This document shows positions 28,015-38,465 of a DNA stretch of 64,000 bases, piece after piece; the stretch's first letter is position 1; every line of letters starts with the position of its first letter. Made by a program: the position numbers and the translations under genes. Origin of the DNA: Seongchinamella unica (GTDB lineage: Bacteria; Pseudomonadota; Gammaproteobacteria; Pseudomonadales; Halieaceae); contig NZ_SMSE01000003.1 in the NCBI RefSeq assembly GCF_004354085.1, positions 310,001 through 374,000 on the forward strand. Reading direction: 5' to 3'. The notes under the pieces were generated by a model. That model saw nothing but the letters and a program-made list of their open reading frames with translations. It searched no databases and was not told where the DNA came from.

Positions 28015-28899
28015 ATGCGAACTTGCAACAGCAACGCTCAGCTACATGCAGCTCTGAAATGCTATCGCAGCGAGGGTCAGAGCATTGCCTTTGTGCCCAC
28101 CATGGGCAACCTGCACGAGGGCCACCTGGACCTGGTGCGCAAGGCCCGTACCCTGTGCGACATCGTGGTGGTGTCTATTTTCGTCAATCCCCTGCAGTTC
28201 GGTGCCGGCGAGGACCTGGACGCCTATCCCCGCACCCTGGCGGCGGACAAGGAAAAACTGTTCAGCGAGGGCGTACAGCTGCTGTTCGCACCCGGGGTGG
28301 AGGACATCTACCCCGAAGGCATGGACAAGCAAACCGTGGTCGGTGTCCCTGACCTCGGTGATACCCTGTGTGGCACCAGCCGCCCCGGCCATTTCGACGG
28401 GGTCACGACGGTGGTCTGCAAACTGTTCAATATCGTCCAGCCCGATGTCTCGGTGTTCGGCGAGAAAGACTTCCAGCAACTGTCCATCGTGCGCAAGATG
28501 GTGACCGACCTGTGTATGCCGGTGGAGATCGTTGGCGTGGCCACCACCCGCGATGAGGACGGCCTGGCCAAGAGCTCGCGCAACGGTTATCTCAGCCGGG
28601 AAGAACGGGATATTGCGCCGCTCATCCACCAGACACTCAATACCTGCAGGGAAGCCATCGCCTGCGGCTTCGATAACTTCCTGCAACTGGAATCCCACGC
28701 CCGCATGAAATTACTGCAGGCGGGCTTCGAACCGGACTACTTCGCCATCCGCGATGCCCGCACCCTGCGCGCGGTGACCGAGGACACGGAAGAAATCGCC
28801 ATTCTGGCCGCCGCCCGCCTGGGCAATACCCGGCTCATCGACAATGTCCGCCTGTCGCTGAATCCGGTGGGCGACTGGAAAATGCTCGCCGACGGCTGA
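28015..28899 (+). CDS. panC: Pantothenate synthetase
   Basis: A 294-residue ligase joining pantoate and beta-alanine with ATP through a pantoyl-adenylate. The HIGH-like FVPTMGNLHEGHLDLV, the FVNPLQFGAGEDLDAYPR loop (VNPLQFG) and the KMSKS-like KSSRNGYLS are in place. GAGG lies eight bases before the ATG. It is separated from panB by 270 bases. No panD follows, in contrast to Pseudomonas. Confidence 0.96.
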   Translation: MRTCNSNAQLHAALKCYRSEGQSIAFVPTMGNLHEGHLDLVRKARTLCDIVVVSIFVNPLQFGAGEDLDAYPRTLAADKEKLFSEGVQLLFAPGVEDIYPEGMDKQTVVGVPDLGDTLCGTSRPGHFDGVTTVVCKLFNIVQPDVSVFGEKDFQQLSIVRKMVTDLCMPVEIVGVATTRDEDGLAKSSRNGYLSREERDIAPLIHQTLNTCREAIACGFDNFLQLESHARMKLLQAGFEPDYFAIRDARTLRAVTEDTEEIAILAAARLGNTRLIDNVRLSLNPVGDWKMLADG

Positions 28900-28994
28900 A
28901 CCCACCCCGCTTCATTCGACCTTGGTCGGCTTGAATACCGTCCATGGCCACGTATTATCTAGCCTCCAGCTAATACTAAAACGGAGCGGTACCC

Positions 28995-30926
28995 ATGTCC
29001 GAATTCCCTACTCATCCGGTTCCGGCCAATTTCAAGGATGCTCACATCAACGCGGAGCAATACCAGGCGATGTACAAGCGCTCTATCGACGACCCTGAGG
29101 GCTTCTGGGGCGAGATGGCCAGCGAATTCCTGAGCTGGGACAAACCCTGGGACAAGGTCATGGAATACGACTTTGTAAAGGGTGACGCGGCCTGGTTCGC
29201 CGGCGGCAAACTCAATGTCAGCTATAACTGCATTGATCGCCACCTGCCGGAACGCGCCGACCAGACTGCCCTGATCTGGGAAGGCGACGACCCGGCCGAC
29301 AGCAAGCACATCACCTACGCCGAACTGAAGGACAGCGTTTGCCGGCTGGCCAACGCCCTCAAGGCCCGCGGCGTCAGCAAGGGCGACCGGGTGTGCATTT
29401 ACATGCCGATGATTCCGGAGGCGGCCTATGCCATGCTGGCCTGCACCCGCATCGGCGCCGTGCATTCCATCGTTTTCGGCGGCTTCTCACCGGAAGCGCT
29501 GAAAGACCGTATTCTCGACTCCGACTGCCAGACCGTGATCACCGCCGACGAGGGCGTCCGCGGTGGCCGCACCGTGCCCCTCAAGGTAAACGCCGACAAG
29601 GCCCTGGAGGCCTGCCCCAACGTGCACACCTGCCTGGTGGTCAAGCGCACCGGTGCCGATGTGGCCTGGACCGAGGGCCGCGATGTCTGGTACGAAGCAC
29701 TGGTGGCCAGCCAGAGCAACGATTGCCCGCCCGAGTCCATGGATGCCGAGGATCCGCTGTTTATCCTTTACACCTCTGGTTCAACCGGAAAGCCCAAGGG
29801 TGTGCTGCACACCACCGGCGGCTACCTGCTGCAAACCAGCATGACCTTCAAATACGCCTTCGACTACCGCGAGGGAGAGATCTACTGGTGCACCGCCGAC
29901 GTCGGCTGGGTCACCGGCCACAGCTATATTGTGTACGGACCGCTGGCCAATGGCGCCACCAGCCTGATGTTTGAAGGTGTACCCACCTACCCCGACGCCG
30001 GCCGCTGCTGGGAGGTCGTCGACAAGCACCAGGTGAATACCTTCTACACCGCACCGACCGCCATTCGCGCCCTGCAAGCGGTGGGCGACGAGCCGGTGAA
30101 GCGCTCCTCGCGGGCCAGCCTGCGCCTGCTGGGCACGGTAGGCGAACCCATCAACCCGGAAGCCTGGACCTGGTACTACGAGGTGGTGGGCGACGGTCGC
30201 TGCCCCATTGTCGACACCTGGTGGCAGACCGAAACCGGGGCCCACATGATTACCCCGCTGCCGGGAGCCACCCCTCTCAAGCCGGGCTCAGCCACCTTCC
30301 CCTTCTTCGGGGTCAACCTGGCACTGCTCAACGAGGACGGCACCGAAATCGAGGGCCCGGGCTCCGGCTACCTGGTGGTCAAATCCTCCTGGCCCAGCCA
30401 GATCCGCAGCGTATATGGCGATCACCAGCGCATGATAGACACTTATTTCAGCACCTACCCCGGCTATTACTTTACCGGTGACGGCGCCACCCGGGACGAG
30501 GACGGCTACTACTGGATTACCGGCCGGGTCGATGATGTCCTCAACGTCTCCGGCCACCGCATGGGCACCGCCGAAGTCGAAAGCGCCCTGGTGCTGCACG
30601 AGGATATTGCCGAGGCCGCGGTCGTCGGCTTCCCTCACGACATCAAGGGCCAGGGCATTTACGCCTACGTCACCCCGATGCAGGGTGTGGAACCCAGCGA
30701 GCAACTGCGCAAGGAACTGATCGACCTGTGTGTGAAGGAAATCGGGCCGATCGCCAAGCCGGACGTCATCCAGTGGGCGCCCGGACTGCCGAAAACCCGC
30801 TCGGGCAAGATCATGCGCCGCATTCTGCGCAAGATCGCCGAGAATGAGTTGGACAGCCTGGGCGACATCAGTACCCTGGCCGACCCCTCGGTGGTGGATA
30901 ACCTGGTTGATAACCGGCCGGTGTAA
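28995..30926 (+). CDS. acsA: Acetyl-coenzyme A synthetase
   Basis: A 643-residue AMP-forming synthetase that activates acetate to acetyl-CoA. The adenylate-forming core [21 protein letters not shown] and YFTGDGA are all visible, and the C-terminal [11 protein letters not shown] includes the catalytic Lys normally controlled by acetylation. Full family length. It is monocistronic and ends in a strong hairpin. The leader segment just before the ribosome site is A-rich (CTAATACTAAAAC), a possible Hfq contact, which is speculative. Confidence 0.97.
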   Translation: MSEFPTHPVPANFKDAHINAEQYQAMYKRSIDDPEGFWGEMASEFLSWDKPWDKVMEYDFVKGDAAWFAGGKLNVSYNCIDRHLPERADQTALIWEGDDPADSKHITYAELKDSVCRLANALKARGVSKGDRVCIYMPMIPEAAYAMLACTRIGAVHSIVFGGFSPEALKDRILDSDCQTVITADEGVRGGRTVPLKVNADKALEACPNVHTCLVVKRTGADVAWTEGRDVWYEALVASQSNDCPPESMDAEDPLFILYTSGSTGKPKGVLHTTGGYLLQTSMTFKYAFDYREGEIYWCTADVGWVTGHSYIVYGPLANGATSLMFEGVPTYPDAGRCWEVVDKHQVNTFYTAPTAIRALQAVGDEPVKRSSRASLRLLGTVGEPINPEAWTWYYEVVGDGRCPIVDTWWQTETGAHMITPLPGATPLKPGSATFPFFGVNLALLNEDGTEIEGPGSGYLVVKSSWPSQIRSVYGDHQRMIDTYFSTYPGYYFTGDGATRDEDGYYWITGRVDDVLNVSGHRMGTAEVESALVLHEDIAEAAVVGFPHDIKGQGIYAYVTPMQGVEPSEQLRKELIDLCVKEIGPIAKPDVIQWAPGLPKTRSGKIMRRILRKIAENELDSLGDISTLADPSVVDNLVDNRPV

Positions 30927-30948
30927 GGGTCGCCGGCCGAAACACAAT

Positions 30949-30972
30949 CCCGGGGCCCTACCTGGCCCCGGG
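30949..30972. terminator. Hairpin after acsA
   Basis: CCCGGGGCC and GGCCCCGGG form a perfect 9-bp stem with loop CTACCT, 23 bases after the acsA stop and between convergent genes. There is no strong T-tract, so terminator function is likely but not certain. Confidence 0.55.
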
Positions 30973-31033
30973 CTTCACTACAGCGCTCCGAGTCTCGCGC
31001 AAAAATCCACCGGAATAGCTTGCCGGGTCATAA

Positions 31034-32029
31034 CTACCGCCCCCTGGCATGGCCGAAGGGCGCATCGCTTATCTCGTCATAGCGCCATACCTCACCGGTC
31101 AGCGTGACCACGAAGGCACTGGTGCCGATGATCTCGACGGAGTTGGGCAGGTTGATGCCATCCGCGATCAGCCGCAACGACGCATCATTATTGACTTCCC
31201 AGAGCGTGCCGTCGTTTTCGACAGCCGGAGATCCCGCAAAATCGCCATTCCATTGACCCTGCGACAGGGCGTAGAGGCTGCGACCCCGGCCAAACTCGAC
31301 ATCCAGCAACAGGGGTGCGCCTGACGCCACCAGGTCAGGCTCCCCGGTCCCGGGCCCAAAGGATACGATCTGTCCATCGTCCGCGCTGTGGGGCGTGGGC
31401 CCAGGACGAGCCATGTAGATGGTGTGGCCGCTGACATCCATCCCGGTGGGCACAATATTGTCGAATGACCTTAAAATGCTGACCGCCCCATCCTGGGTGA
31501 CCTGCAGGACCCGGTTGAGGTGCCCGTCAGACACCAGGAGCCCGCCGCGAAAAACCTCCAGGGACCATTGCACGCCCGTCGGGATAGCGAACGCCGTCTG
31601 GGGCGGATTGGCGAGGTTGAACGCCCCGAGATCGGCAATAATCGTATGACTGTCCGGACCATCAATCCGATAGATGCCGTTGGTCAGCCCCGATGGCTCT
31701 CCCTCGAAATTAATCAGGGTCACCAGTACGTAGGCCGTCTCCTCAATAAAGGCGACGTCCACCGCCCCCCCGAGACCGGGGATGACCCAGGGTGGCAGCC
31801 CCTCGGTAAACAACTCGGCAGCCCCGGTTGACGGGTTGATGCGCTGCACCGTTCCGGTCGCGCCCTCGGTGACATAAAGATGGCCATCGGGACCCACGGT
31901 ACTGCCAGCACTGCCTTGCAGCCCCGAAACCAGAGGCTGGGCGTTGACCACAGTAGGAAACAACAGCAGGATTGCCACCGCCAGGGCAACACCTCTGGCA
32001 GCGGCTCGACATTTACAGGCGTTAAACAT
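31034..32029 (-). CDS. Secreted ScyD/ScyE-family protein (predicted beta-propeller)
   Basis: A 331-residue exported protein. Signal peptide: residues 1-30, with hydrophobic core and cleavage near VVNAQP. The mature part has repeated GP/DGHLYVTE- and GNLN-type strands (VGPDGHLYVTEGATG, VFRGGLLVSDGHLNRVLQV, PTGMDVSGHTIYMARPG), the NHL-like pattern of the ScyD/ScyE family. That family was named in cyanobacterial scytonemin clusters but is widespread and its role here is unknown. I moved the start to ATG 32029, which has GGGAG upstream and begins the signal peptide. It lies downstream of the TonB receptor. Confidence 0.78.
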   Translation of the reverse strand: MFNACKCRAAARGVALAVAILLLFPTVVNAQPLVSGLQGSAGSTVGPDGHLYVTEGATGTVQRINPSTGAAELFTEGLPPWVIPGLGGAVDVAFIEETAYVLVTLINFEGEPSGLTNGIYRIDGPDSHTIIADLGAFNLANPPQTAFAIPTGVQWSLEVFRGGLLVSDGHLNRVLQVTQDGAVSILRSFDNIVPTGMDVSGHTIYMARPGPTPHSADDGQIVSFGPGTGEPDLVASGAPLLLDVEFGRGRSLYALSQGQWNGDFAGSPAVENDGTLWEVNNDASLRLIADGINLPNSVEIIGTSAFVVTLTGEVWRYDEISDAPFGHARGR

Positions 32030-32286
32030 CACGCACTCCCCGGCTCCCCTCAGGCTCCGGGCCGACAGGAAGCTCATCAAACGAACTGAACCAATCCACA
32101 CAGTGAATGACTGTGACCACGCGTGATCATTAACATAGCAGGCAGGCAGGGGCCCGCTAGACATTATTTTTATAATGAGGGGTTTTTTTAAAGCTGACTG
32201 CACCAACGGCCTGCCGGGCCCGACAAGCACCGGGCCGATGACTCCGGTTTCGACGCGCCGCCAACAGGCCCCGGTCGAGGCCCGAT

Positions 32287-34629
32287 TCAGTACCAGTTGT
32301 AGCGCAACTCCAGCCCTACCCGTTGCTCATGGGTACGGGGGAAAAACTGGGCATAGCCATTGGGCACCAGGTTCTCGTTTTGCGCGCCGATGGCGCTGAC
32401 GTGATGCTCATCCAGGACATTCTTGACGAACAGTGCGGCTGTGTAGCGATCCCGCTTGTCCCTGAGCATGACGGAAACATCCAGCACTCCATAACTGTCC
32501 TGTCGCTGGTACTGGTCCTGGTCGATGGCAAACAGGATATCGTCCTGGACCCGGTAATTGCCCTTGAGGACGAGGTCAAACGCCTGGCTCGGCAGCGGAA
32601 TCAGGTAGTTCGCCGCCAGGGTAACCTTCCAGTCCGGGGAAAAGGGCAGTTCCCCTCCTGACAGGTCCTGCTGCGCCGGACTGTCAGCGCAACTGGGCTG
32701 GCCGCGAAAGCCCACTCCGCGGAACTCCTGGCCGAAACTGCAGGGGCCACCGGGATAGCTGTCGATCTCGGCATCAATCAATGCCAGGCCGCCGAACAGG
32801 GAGAGATTCTCGCTGGCCTGCGCCATCAGGTCGATTTCCAGGCCCTGGGTGGTGACCTCTCCCACGTTGGTCAGGATAAAGCTGAATTTGCGGTCGGGAA
32901 CGCCGTCGCCATCCTGGTCCTGGGTATTGCCATTTTCATCCAGCAGCAGCTCCGACTCGGTAGCCTGGGCCTGGAAGTCGTCATACTCGGTGTAGAACAA
33001 GGTTGCGTTGACCACCAGGCGGCTGTCCAGCCAGCTGGATTTGAGACCGAGTTCAAAGGAAGCGGAGGTCTCCGGGTCCGCAGCCCGGGTATTATCCGGC
33101 GTGCTGCCGGAGGTGATATTGAATGCCGGTCCCTTGTAGCCCTGGACGAAGCTGGTGTAGAGCAGCATGTTCTCGGCGGCATCCCATTCCAGGGCCAGTT
33201 TGCCGGAGAGGTCATCGGCGTCCACCTGCTTGCTGTAACGGGGAATCGACGGCTGGAATACCGAATCACTGACCCGCTCGAACTCGAATTCCAGGTCATC
33301 CTCGGTATACCTTGCCCCCAGAACCAACCGCCAGTTCTGCGTCATGTTCCATGTGGCCTCCCCGAAGGCGGCATAGTTCAGGGTGTCCACCTCGAAATTG
33401 CTGGTGGCCGGACCGTTGAAGATATAGCGGCTGAAGCTGCGCTCCAGGTTCTGCTGGAAGTAGTAAAGACCGGCGACGTAAGAGATGCGCTGGTCCGCGG
33501 GGGAGGTCAACCGCAATTCCTGGGTCCACTGGTCCTGGTCCGTACTGCCACTCTGCCACACGTTGAGGTAGTAACCCGGCTGCATGTCGGCGTCCGTATC
33601 GTCTTGCTGCTCAAAATCCCGATAGGCAGTGATTGAAGTCAGGGTATGGTGGCCCAGTTCCCAGTCCACCGTCAGGGAGTGGCCGCCGTTGGTCACTGCA
33701 AGGTAGTCCGGGTAATCGTGACTGACCCTCGTGTTGCGCTCAGAGGGCACCACCGGGGCAATGCGCTCGAGGGTGGCGTCAACCTGGCCCTGGTTGTTGG
33801 GCGGCTCTACCGGCCAGGGCTCCAGGGAGCGCAGGGTGGCGACACAACAGTCGCCCTCCATGTCGCTGTAGTCGCTGCTCCACAGCAGGCTGAGGTTCTC
33901 ACTCACATCCCAGCGCAGTTTGCCGCGCAGGCTCCATGAATCCCTGTCATTGTAGGTACTGCCATCGAAGACATTGTCGATGTAGCCCTCGTCCCGCTCG
34001 TAAAAGCCGGTCAGGCGATAGCCCACGCTGTCGCCGACGGGCCCTGCTGCGGTGAAGCCCCCCTGCCACTGGTCACTTTCAATGGCGGTGGCCGCGACCG
34101 AAGCGGTGAACTCGTCGCTGGGTTCCTGGGTAATGATATGCACCACGCCAGCGGTGGAGTTCTTACCGAACAGGGTACCCTGCGGGCCCCGCAGCACCTC
34201 CACCCGCTGGACATCCAGCAACTGGATAAACGCCATGCCCGAGCTGCCCATCACCACGCCATCGACCACGGTGGAGACACTGGGCTCAACACCGGCGCTG
34301 AAGGACTGGGTACCTACCCCGCGGATATTGAAGGAACTGTTGCGTGGATTACCCCCTTTCTGCAGATTGAGGCTGGGTACCAGATGGGTCAAATCCTCGG
34401 AATCGGTAATAAACGCGTCCCGGAGCAGGTTCTCGGGCAAGGCCATTACCGACACCGATACGTCCTGCAGGCTCTGCTCGCGCTTGCGCGCGGTGACCAG
34501 GATTTCTTCCATCAGTGAGGTGGCGGCCTGGGAACCGGCACTGGCACTGTCCTGGGCCAGCACAGGCAGGATCGGGAAACAGGTCAGTGAGCCTGCAATC
34601 CCGGCGAGGGCGATACGAATCGTCTTCAT
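32287..34629 (-). CDS. TonB-dependent outer-membrane receptor
   Basis: A 780-residue receptor for active uptake across the outer membrane. A signal peptide (residues 1-25), a TonB-box-like EEILVTARKRE, a plug domain (SFNIRGVGTQSF, VEVLRGPQGTLFGKNSTAG) and a long beta-barrel ending in a terminal aromatic strand (GLELRYNWY) are visible. It is of the type abundant in marine gammaproteobacteria and sphingomonads; the substrate (a siderophore, vitamin or organic compound) cannot be told. The ScyD/E-like gene follows after about 250 bases. The ATG is embedded in an A-rich CAATAATGAAG. Confidence 0.9.
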   Translation of the reverse strand: MKTIRIALAGIAGSLTCFPILPVLAQDSASAGSQAATSLMEEILVTARKREQSLQDVSVSVMALPENLLRDAFITDSEDLTHLVPSLNLQKGGNPRNSSFNIRGVGTQSFSAGVEPSVSTVVDGVVMGSSGMAFIQLLDVQRVEVLRGPQGTLFGKNSTAGVVHIITQEPSDEFTASVAATAIESDQWQGGFTAAGPVGDSVGYRLTGFYERDEGYIDNVFDGSTYNDRDSWSLRGKLRWDVSENLSLLWSSDYSDMEGDCCVATLRSLEPWPVEPPNNQGQVDATLERIAPVVPSERNTRVSHDYPDYLAVTNGGHSLTVDWELGHHTLTSITAYRDFEQQDDTDADMQPGYYLNVWQSGSTDQDQWTQELRLTSPADQRISYVAGLYYFQQNLERSFSRYIFNGPATSNFEVDTLNYAAFGEATWNMTQNWRLVLGARYTEDDLEFEFERVSDSVFQPSIPRYSKQVDADDLSGKLALEWDAAENMLLYTSFVQGYKGPAFNITSGSTPDNTRAADPETSASFELGLKSSWLDSRLVVNATLFYTEYDDFQAQATESELLLDENGNTQDQDGDGVPDRKFSFILTNVGEVTTQGLEIDLMAQASENLSLFGGLALIDAEIDSYPGGPCSFGQEFRGVGFRGQPSCADSPAQQDLSGGELPFSPDWKVTLAANYLIPLPSQAFDLVLKGNYRVQDDILFAIDQDQYQRQDSYGVLDVSVMLRDKRDRYTAALFVKNVLDEHHVSAIGAQNENLVPNGYAQFFPRTHEQRVGLELRYNWY

Positions 34630-34665
34630 TATTGGTTATCTCTCGACGACAGTTGATTGATATCC

Positions 34666-34693
34666 AGTATATTTTGGTCAGGCCATTTGACCA
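34666..34693 (-). promoter_or_regulatory. TonB-receptor promoter with overlapping palindromic operator
   Basis: On the minus strand a -10 TATACT (34666-34671) and a -35 TGGTCA (34688-34693) are 16 bases apart. The palindrome TGGTCA-N7-TGACCA (34675-34693) covers the -35 box and spacer. The inner TGGTCAGGCCA differs by one base from the GntR/FadR-type TGGTCNGACCA. A repressor could therefore block this promoter. The regulator is not in the window. Confidence 0.45.
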
Positions 34694-34765
34694 GTCCTTC
34701 CACCAAATGGAACCGGGGCAGCCTGACTATTCAAACTCCGCCCACCCCAGCGTTGCATGCAGGCC

Positions 34766-34799
34766 AAAAAAAAGGGGGTGCACTCTCGTGCACCCCCTT
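34766..34799 (-). terminator. Rho-independent terminator of pnp
   Basis: Read on the minus strand, a stem of GGGGGTGCAC and GTGCACCCCC with a 4-base GAGA loop is followed by eight T residues, 20 bases after the pnp stop. A textbook intrinsic terminator. Confidence 0.92.
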
Positions 34800-34816
34800 G
34801 TTCGCGGTGAGGCCGC

Positions 34817-36940
34817 TTACTCAGCGGATTCCTCGGCAGGCACTTCCTCAGCCGGCGCCTCTTCAAGCAGTTCCTTGATGGACAGCTTGATGCGTCCGCG
34901 CTGGTCTACGTCCAGCACCTTGACCTTCACTTCCTGGCCTTCGCTCAGGTAGTCGGTTACGTTCTCAACCCGCTCGTGAGCGATTTGTGAGATGTGTACC
35001 AGGCCATCCTTGCCGGGCAGGATGTTGATGAAAGCACCGAAGTCGACGATGCGGGCAACGGTACCGGTGTACACGGCGCCCACTTCTGCTTCTGCGGTGA
35101 TTTCCTCAACCATGGCAACCGCTTTGTCGCGGGCCATCTGGTCCTGGCCGAAGATACGCACAGTACCGTCGTCATCGATATCAACAGTGGCACCGGACTG
35201 CTCGGTGATGGAGCGGATAGTTGCGCCGCCCTTGCCGATGATGTCGCGGATCTTGTCGGAATCGACCTTCAGCGTGACCATGGAAGGCGCGTTCTCGGAG
35301 GTCACCTGGCGGCCTTCGGAGATGACCTGATTCATCTGGCCCAGGATGTGCAGACGAGCCTGCTGGGCCTGTTCCAGGGCGGTCTCCATGATCTGGGACG
35401 TAATACCCTCGATCTTGATATCCATCTGCAGGGCAGTCACACCCTCAGCGGTACCGGCGACCTTGAAGTCCATGTCGCCCAGGTGATCTTCGTCACCCAG
35501 GATGTCGGTCAGTACAGCAAACTGGTTGCCGTCCTTCACCAGACCCATGGCGATACCGGCTACCGGTGCCTTCAGGGGCACGCCAGCCGCCATCAGCGAC
35601 ATGGAGCCCACACACACGGAAGCCATGGAGCTGGAACCGTTGGATTCGGTGATTTCGGAAACCACGCGAACCGTATAGGGGAATTCCTCCTCGTTCGGCA
35701 GTACCGCAGCCAGGCCGCGACGGGCCAGGCGACCGTGACCGATCTCGCGACGGCTGGTAAAACCAACACGGCCGGCCTCGCCCACTGAGTAGGGTGGGAA
35801 GTTGTAGTGCAGCATAAACGGATCGCGGCGCTCGCCTTCCAGGGCGTCGATGATTTGGGCGTCACGGGTGGAACCGAGAGTGACTGCGCCGATAGCCTGG
35901 GTTTCACCACGGGTAAACAGGGCGGAACCGTGGGCCTTGGGCAGAACGTCGACTTCACAGGCGATGGCGCGAACGGTGCGGGTATCACGACCGTCGATGC
36001 GGGGCTCGCCAGCCAGGATGCGCTTGCGCACCAGGCTTTTTTCGATTTTCTTGAACAGCTCCTTCACTTCATCAGCAGAGGGACCACCTTCGACCGCAAG
36101 TGCGGCAACAGCGGCGTCGCGAATTTCGCCAACGCGGGCATAACGATCCGCTTTCTCGGTGATACGGTAGGCTTCGCCGAGGTCATTCTTGACCTGGGCT
36201 TCAACAGCCGCCAGCAATTCTTCGTTAAGGGCAGGTACCTGCCAGTCCCACTTGGGCTTGCCGGCTTCCGCCACCAGCTCGTTAATGGCCTGGATGACGG
36301 TCTGCATTTCCTGGTGGGCGTAAAGCACCGCACCCAGCATCTGGTCTTCGGTGAGCTCCTTGGCTTCGGACTCAACCATCAGTACCGCGTCGGCGGTACC
36401 GGCAACGACCATGTCGAGCTTGCTACCGGCCAGCTGTTCGTACGTGGGGTTGAGGATATAACCCTTGTCTTCGCTGAAACCGACCCGGGCGCCGCCGATG
36501 GGCCCATTGAAAGGCGCACCGGAAATAGCCAGGGCAGCGGAGGTACCGATCATCGCAGGGATATCGGGATCAATGCTCTTGTCCGCAGACATCACGGTAC
36601 AAACCACCTGTACCTCATTCATGAAGCCATCGGGGAACAGCGGACGGATGGGGCGGTCGATCAGGCGTGAGGTCAGGGTTTCTTTTTCGCTGGGACGGGC
36701 TTCCCGCTTGAAGAAGCCGCCGGGGATCTTGCCCACTGAATACGTTTTTTCGACATAGTGCACGGCCAGGGGGAAGAAGTCGCGCCCTTCGCGCTGGGTC
36801 TTCTCCGCAACGACGGTACACAGCACCGAGGTGTTTTCGACGGTAACCAGAACCGCTCCGGTCGCCTGACGGGCGATTCGGCCGGTTTCCAGAGTGACTG
36901 TCTGGTCACCGTACTGGAATGTTTTTGTTACTGGATTCAC
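34817..36940 (-). CDS. pnp: Polynucleotide phosphorylase
   Basis: A 707-residue 3'-5' phosphorolytic exoribonuclease, a degradosome enzyme. Two RNase PH-like halves flank a helical domain. The KH domain (about residues 555-610, [18 protein letters not shown] region) and the S1 domain (about 620-690, [17 protein letters not shown]) follow. An acidic tail of about 18 residues rich in Glu/Ala ends it. It starts with GTG (36940), with GGAG eight bases before. Downstream of rpsO, as in most gammaproteobacteria. Confidence 0.96.
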   Translation of the reverse strand: MNPVTKTFQYGDQTVTLETGRIARQATGAVLVTVENTSVLCTVVAEKTQREGRDFFPLAVHYVEKTYSVGKIPGGFFKREARPSEKETLTSRLIDRPIRPLFPDGFMNEVQVVCTVMSADKSIDPDIPAMIGTSAALAISGAPFNGPIGGARVGFSEDKGYILNPTYEQLAGSKLDMVVAGTADAVLMVESEAKELTEDQMLGAVLYAHQEMQTVIQAINELVAEAGKPKWDWQVPALNEELLAAVEAQVKNDLGEAYRITEKADRYARVGEIRDAAVAALAVEGGPSADEVKELFKKIEKSLVRKRILAGEPRIDGRDTRTVRAIACEVDVLPKAHGSALFTRGETQAIGAVTLGSTRDAQIIDALEGERRDPFMLHYNFPPYSVGEAGRVGFTSRREIGHGRLARRGLAAVLPNEEEFPYTVRVVSEITESNGSSSMASVCVGSMSLMAAGVPLKAPVAGIAMGLVKDGNQFAVLTDILGDEDHLGDMDFKVAGTAEGVTALQMDIKIEGITSQIMETALEQAQQARLHILGQMNQVISEGRQVTSENAPSMVTLKVDSDKIRDIIGKGGATIRSITEQSGATVDIDDDGTVRIFGQDQMARDKAVAMVEEITAEAEVGAVYTGTVARIVDFGAFINILPGKDGLVHISQIAHERVENVTDYLSEGQEVKVKVLDVDQRGRIKLSIKELLEEAPAEEVPAEESAE

Positions 36941-36967
36941 AATTTTTCTCCACTTTCAAATATGACA

Positions 36968-36989
36968 ACCGGGGCCCCTTGGCCCCGGT
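36968..36989 (-). other. Hairpin in the rpsO-pnp gap
   Basis: ACCGGGGCC and GGCCCCGGT form a perfect 9-bp stem with a 4-base loop, between rpsO and pnp. There is no T-tract. In E. coli this gap holds an RNase III-cut hairpin that controls pnp; this may be its counterpart, or a weak rpsO terminator. Confidence 0.6.
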
Positions 36990-37001
36990 AGTAGGTAAAG
37001 C

Positions 37002-37271
37002 TTATCGACGCAGACCGAGTCGTTTGATCAGATCGGTGTAACGCGCTGCATCTTTGCGCTTGAGATAGTCCAGCAGCTTGCGGCGCTGGTTTACCATGCG
37101 GATGAGGCCGCGGCGGGAGTGGTGGTCGTGCTTGTGCGACTTGAAGTGTCCCTGCAACTGCTCGATATTTGCGGTGAGCAGTGCTACCTGGACTTCCGGA
37201 GAACCTGTGTCGCCCTCGCCTACCTTGTACTCATTTACGATTGCTGCTTTCTGTTCAGCGTTTAAAGCCAT
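37002..37271 (-). CDS. rpsO: 30S ribosomal protein S15
   Basis: An 89-residue S15, the usual length, which binds 16S rRNA early in small-subunit assembly. [25 protein letters not shown] and RRKLLDYLK are typical. GAGG lies eight bases before the ATG. The 258-base leader region to truB has a small hairpin, GGTGG-CGAA-CCACC (37301-37314), which might take part in S15 self-regulation; I see nothing else there. Confidence 0.97.
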   Translation of the reverse strand: MALNAEQKAAIVNEYKVGEGDTGSPEVQVALLTANIEQLQGHFKSHKHDHHSRRGLIRMVNQRRKLLDYLKRKDAARYTDLIKRLGLRR

Positions 37272-37522
37272 TTTCTATTCCTCTTGAATAATCTGCCTCA
37301 GGTGGCGAACCACCCTTCATTAATAAAAGAGCCTATCCGTGCAGATTGACAGACAGGTTCGCGTCACCAGTATCAGGTGACTATCTACCAGGCATCACAA
37401 CCGGCCTCCTGCCGCTTGAGATGCACGTCATGCCAACACTGGCGAAAGCAAGCGAGCTTTCTGGTGTTTGCCTGACTCACATTGACCTGAGGTCAATGGG
37501 GGGGCATCCCTGCACCCCTCGC

Positions 37523-37542
37523 AAACGGCCTAATGGCCGTTT
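37523..37542 (-). other. Hairpin at the truB stop codon
   Basis: AAACGGCC and GGCCGTTT form an 8-bp stem with a 4-base loop that includes the truB stop codon. It is not followed by a T-tract on the minus strand, so it may be an mRNA-end stabiliser rather than a terminator. Confidence 0.45.
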
Positions 37543-38462
37543 ACTACCAGTCGACGCGGCGCCACGCGCCCATCGTCCAATATCTCTCCAACCCCAAGAA
37601 ACTCGCCGGTTTCCAGGGCGACGCGCACCATACCACTTGCGGGCGCGTTTGGCACCAGTACCGGTTGGCCCTGGCGCAGGTAAAAACCGCCGGATTCAGC
37701 CAGTTCCACCAGGGGCAGGGCCTTCACCGCAGTGTCTGCCGGCAGCAGTAATTCATCCATCTGCGCCAGCTGGTCGTTCTGTTTCAGCCCCTCCAGCGTA
37801 TTGAGGCTGACACTGTCCTCTATACTGAACGGACCGGCCCTGGTACGCCGCAACGCACTCACGTGGGCGCCGCAGCCCAGGGCCTGGCCGAGATCCTCGG
37901 CAATGGAGCGCACATAGGTGCCTTTACTGCACTCCAGGTAGATATCTACCTCGGCCCGCTCGCCACTCTGGCGAAAATCGCGCAGTTCCAATTGGTGGAT
38001 GACCACCTGGCGCGACTTGCGCTCCACCTCGATACCCTGCCGGGCCAACTTGTACAACGGCTGTCCGTTCTGCTTGATGGCAGAGAACATGGACGGCACC
38101 TGTTCAATTTCGCCGCGAAACGCCTCCAGGGCCCTGGCCACATCCGCCTCGCTTATCGCGCTGGCGTCATTGGTTTCCAGCACCTGGCCTTCCGCGTCAC
38201 CGCTGTCGGTGATCGTACCCAGCACAAAAGTGCTCTGGTAGGCCTTGTCCGCATCCAGCAGGTACTGGGAGAACTTGGTGGCCTCGCCAAAGCACAGCGG
38301 CAGTACACCGGTTGCCAGTGGATCCAGGCTACCGGTATGGCCTGCCTTGGCGGCAAAGTAGAGGCGCTTGGCCACCTGCAATGCCTGGTTGGAGCTCATG
38401 CCCAGGGGCTTGTCCAACACCAGGATACCGCTGATCGGGCGGCCCCGGCGGCGCCTTGCCAC
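37530..38462 (-). CDS. truB: tRNA pseudouridine(55) synthase
   Basis: A 310-residue enzyme that makes pseudouridine 55 in the T-loop of tRNAs. GILVLDKPLGMSSN, the catalytic-Asp segment GHTGSLDPLATGVL and the later KGTYVRSIAEDLG are present. It starts with GTG at 38462, just three bases after the rbfA stop; GAGGAG in the rbfA end acts as ribosome site. It belongs to the rimP-nusA-infB-rbfA-truB transcript. Confidence 0.95.
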   Translation of the reverse strand: MARRRRGRPISGILVLDKPLGMSSNQALQVAKRLYFAAKAGHTGSLDPLATGVLPLCFGEATKFSQYLLDADKAYQSTFVLGTITDSGDAEGQVLETNDASAISEADVARALEAFRGEIEQVPSMFSAIKQNGQPLYKLARQGIEVERKSRQVVIHQLELRDFRQSGERAEVDIYLECSKGTYVRSIAEDLGQALGCGAHVSALRRTRAGPFSIEDSVSLNTLEGLKQNDQLAQMDELLLPADTAVKALPLVELAESGGFYLRQGQPVLVPNAPASGMVRVALETGEFLGVGEILDDGRVAPRRLVVNGH

Positions 38463-38465
38463 CGC

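Noticed and set aside
28940-28994. Hfq/Crc target motif in the acsA leader (AATACTAAAAC)
   Set aside because: It misses the repeated AAN pattern at one step; kept only as a remark, since acs genes are plausible catabolite-control targets.
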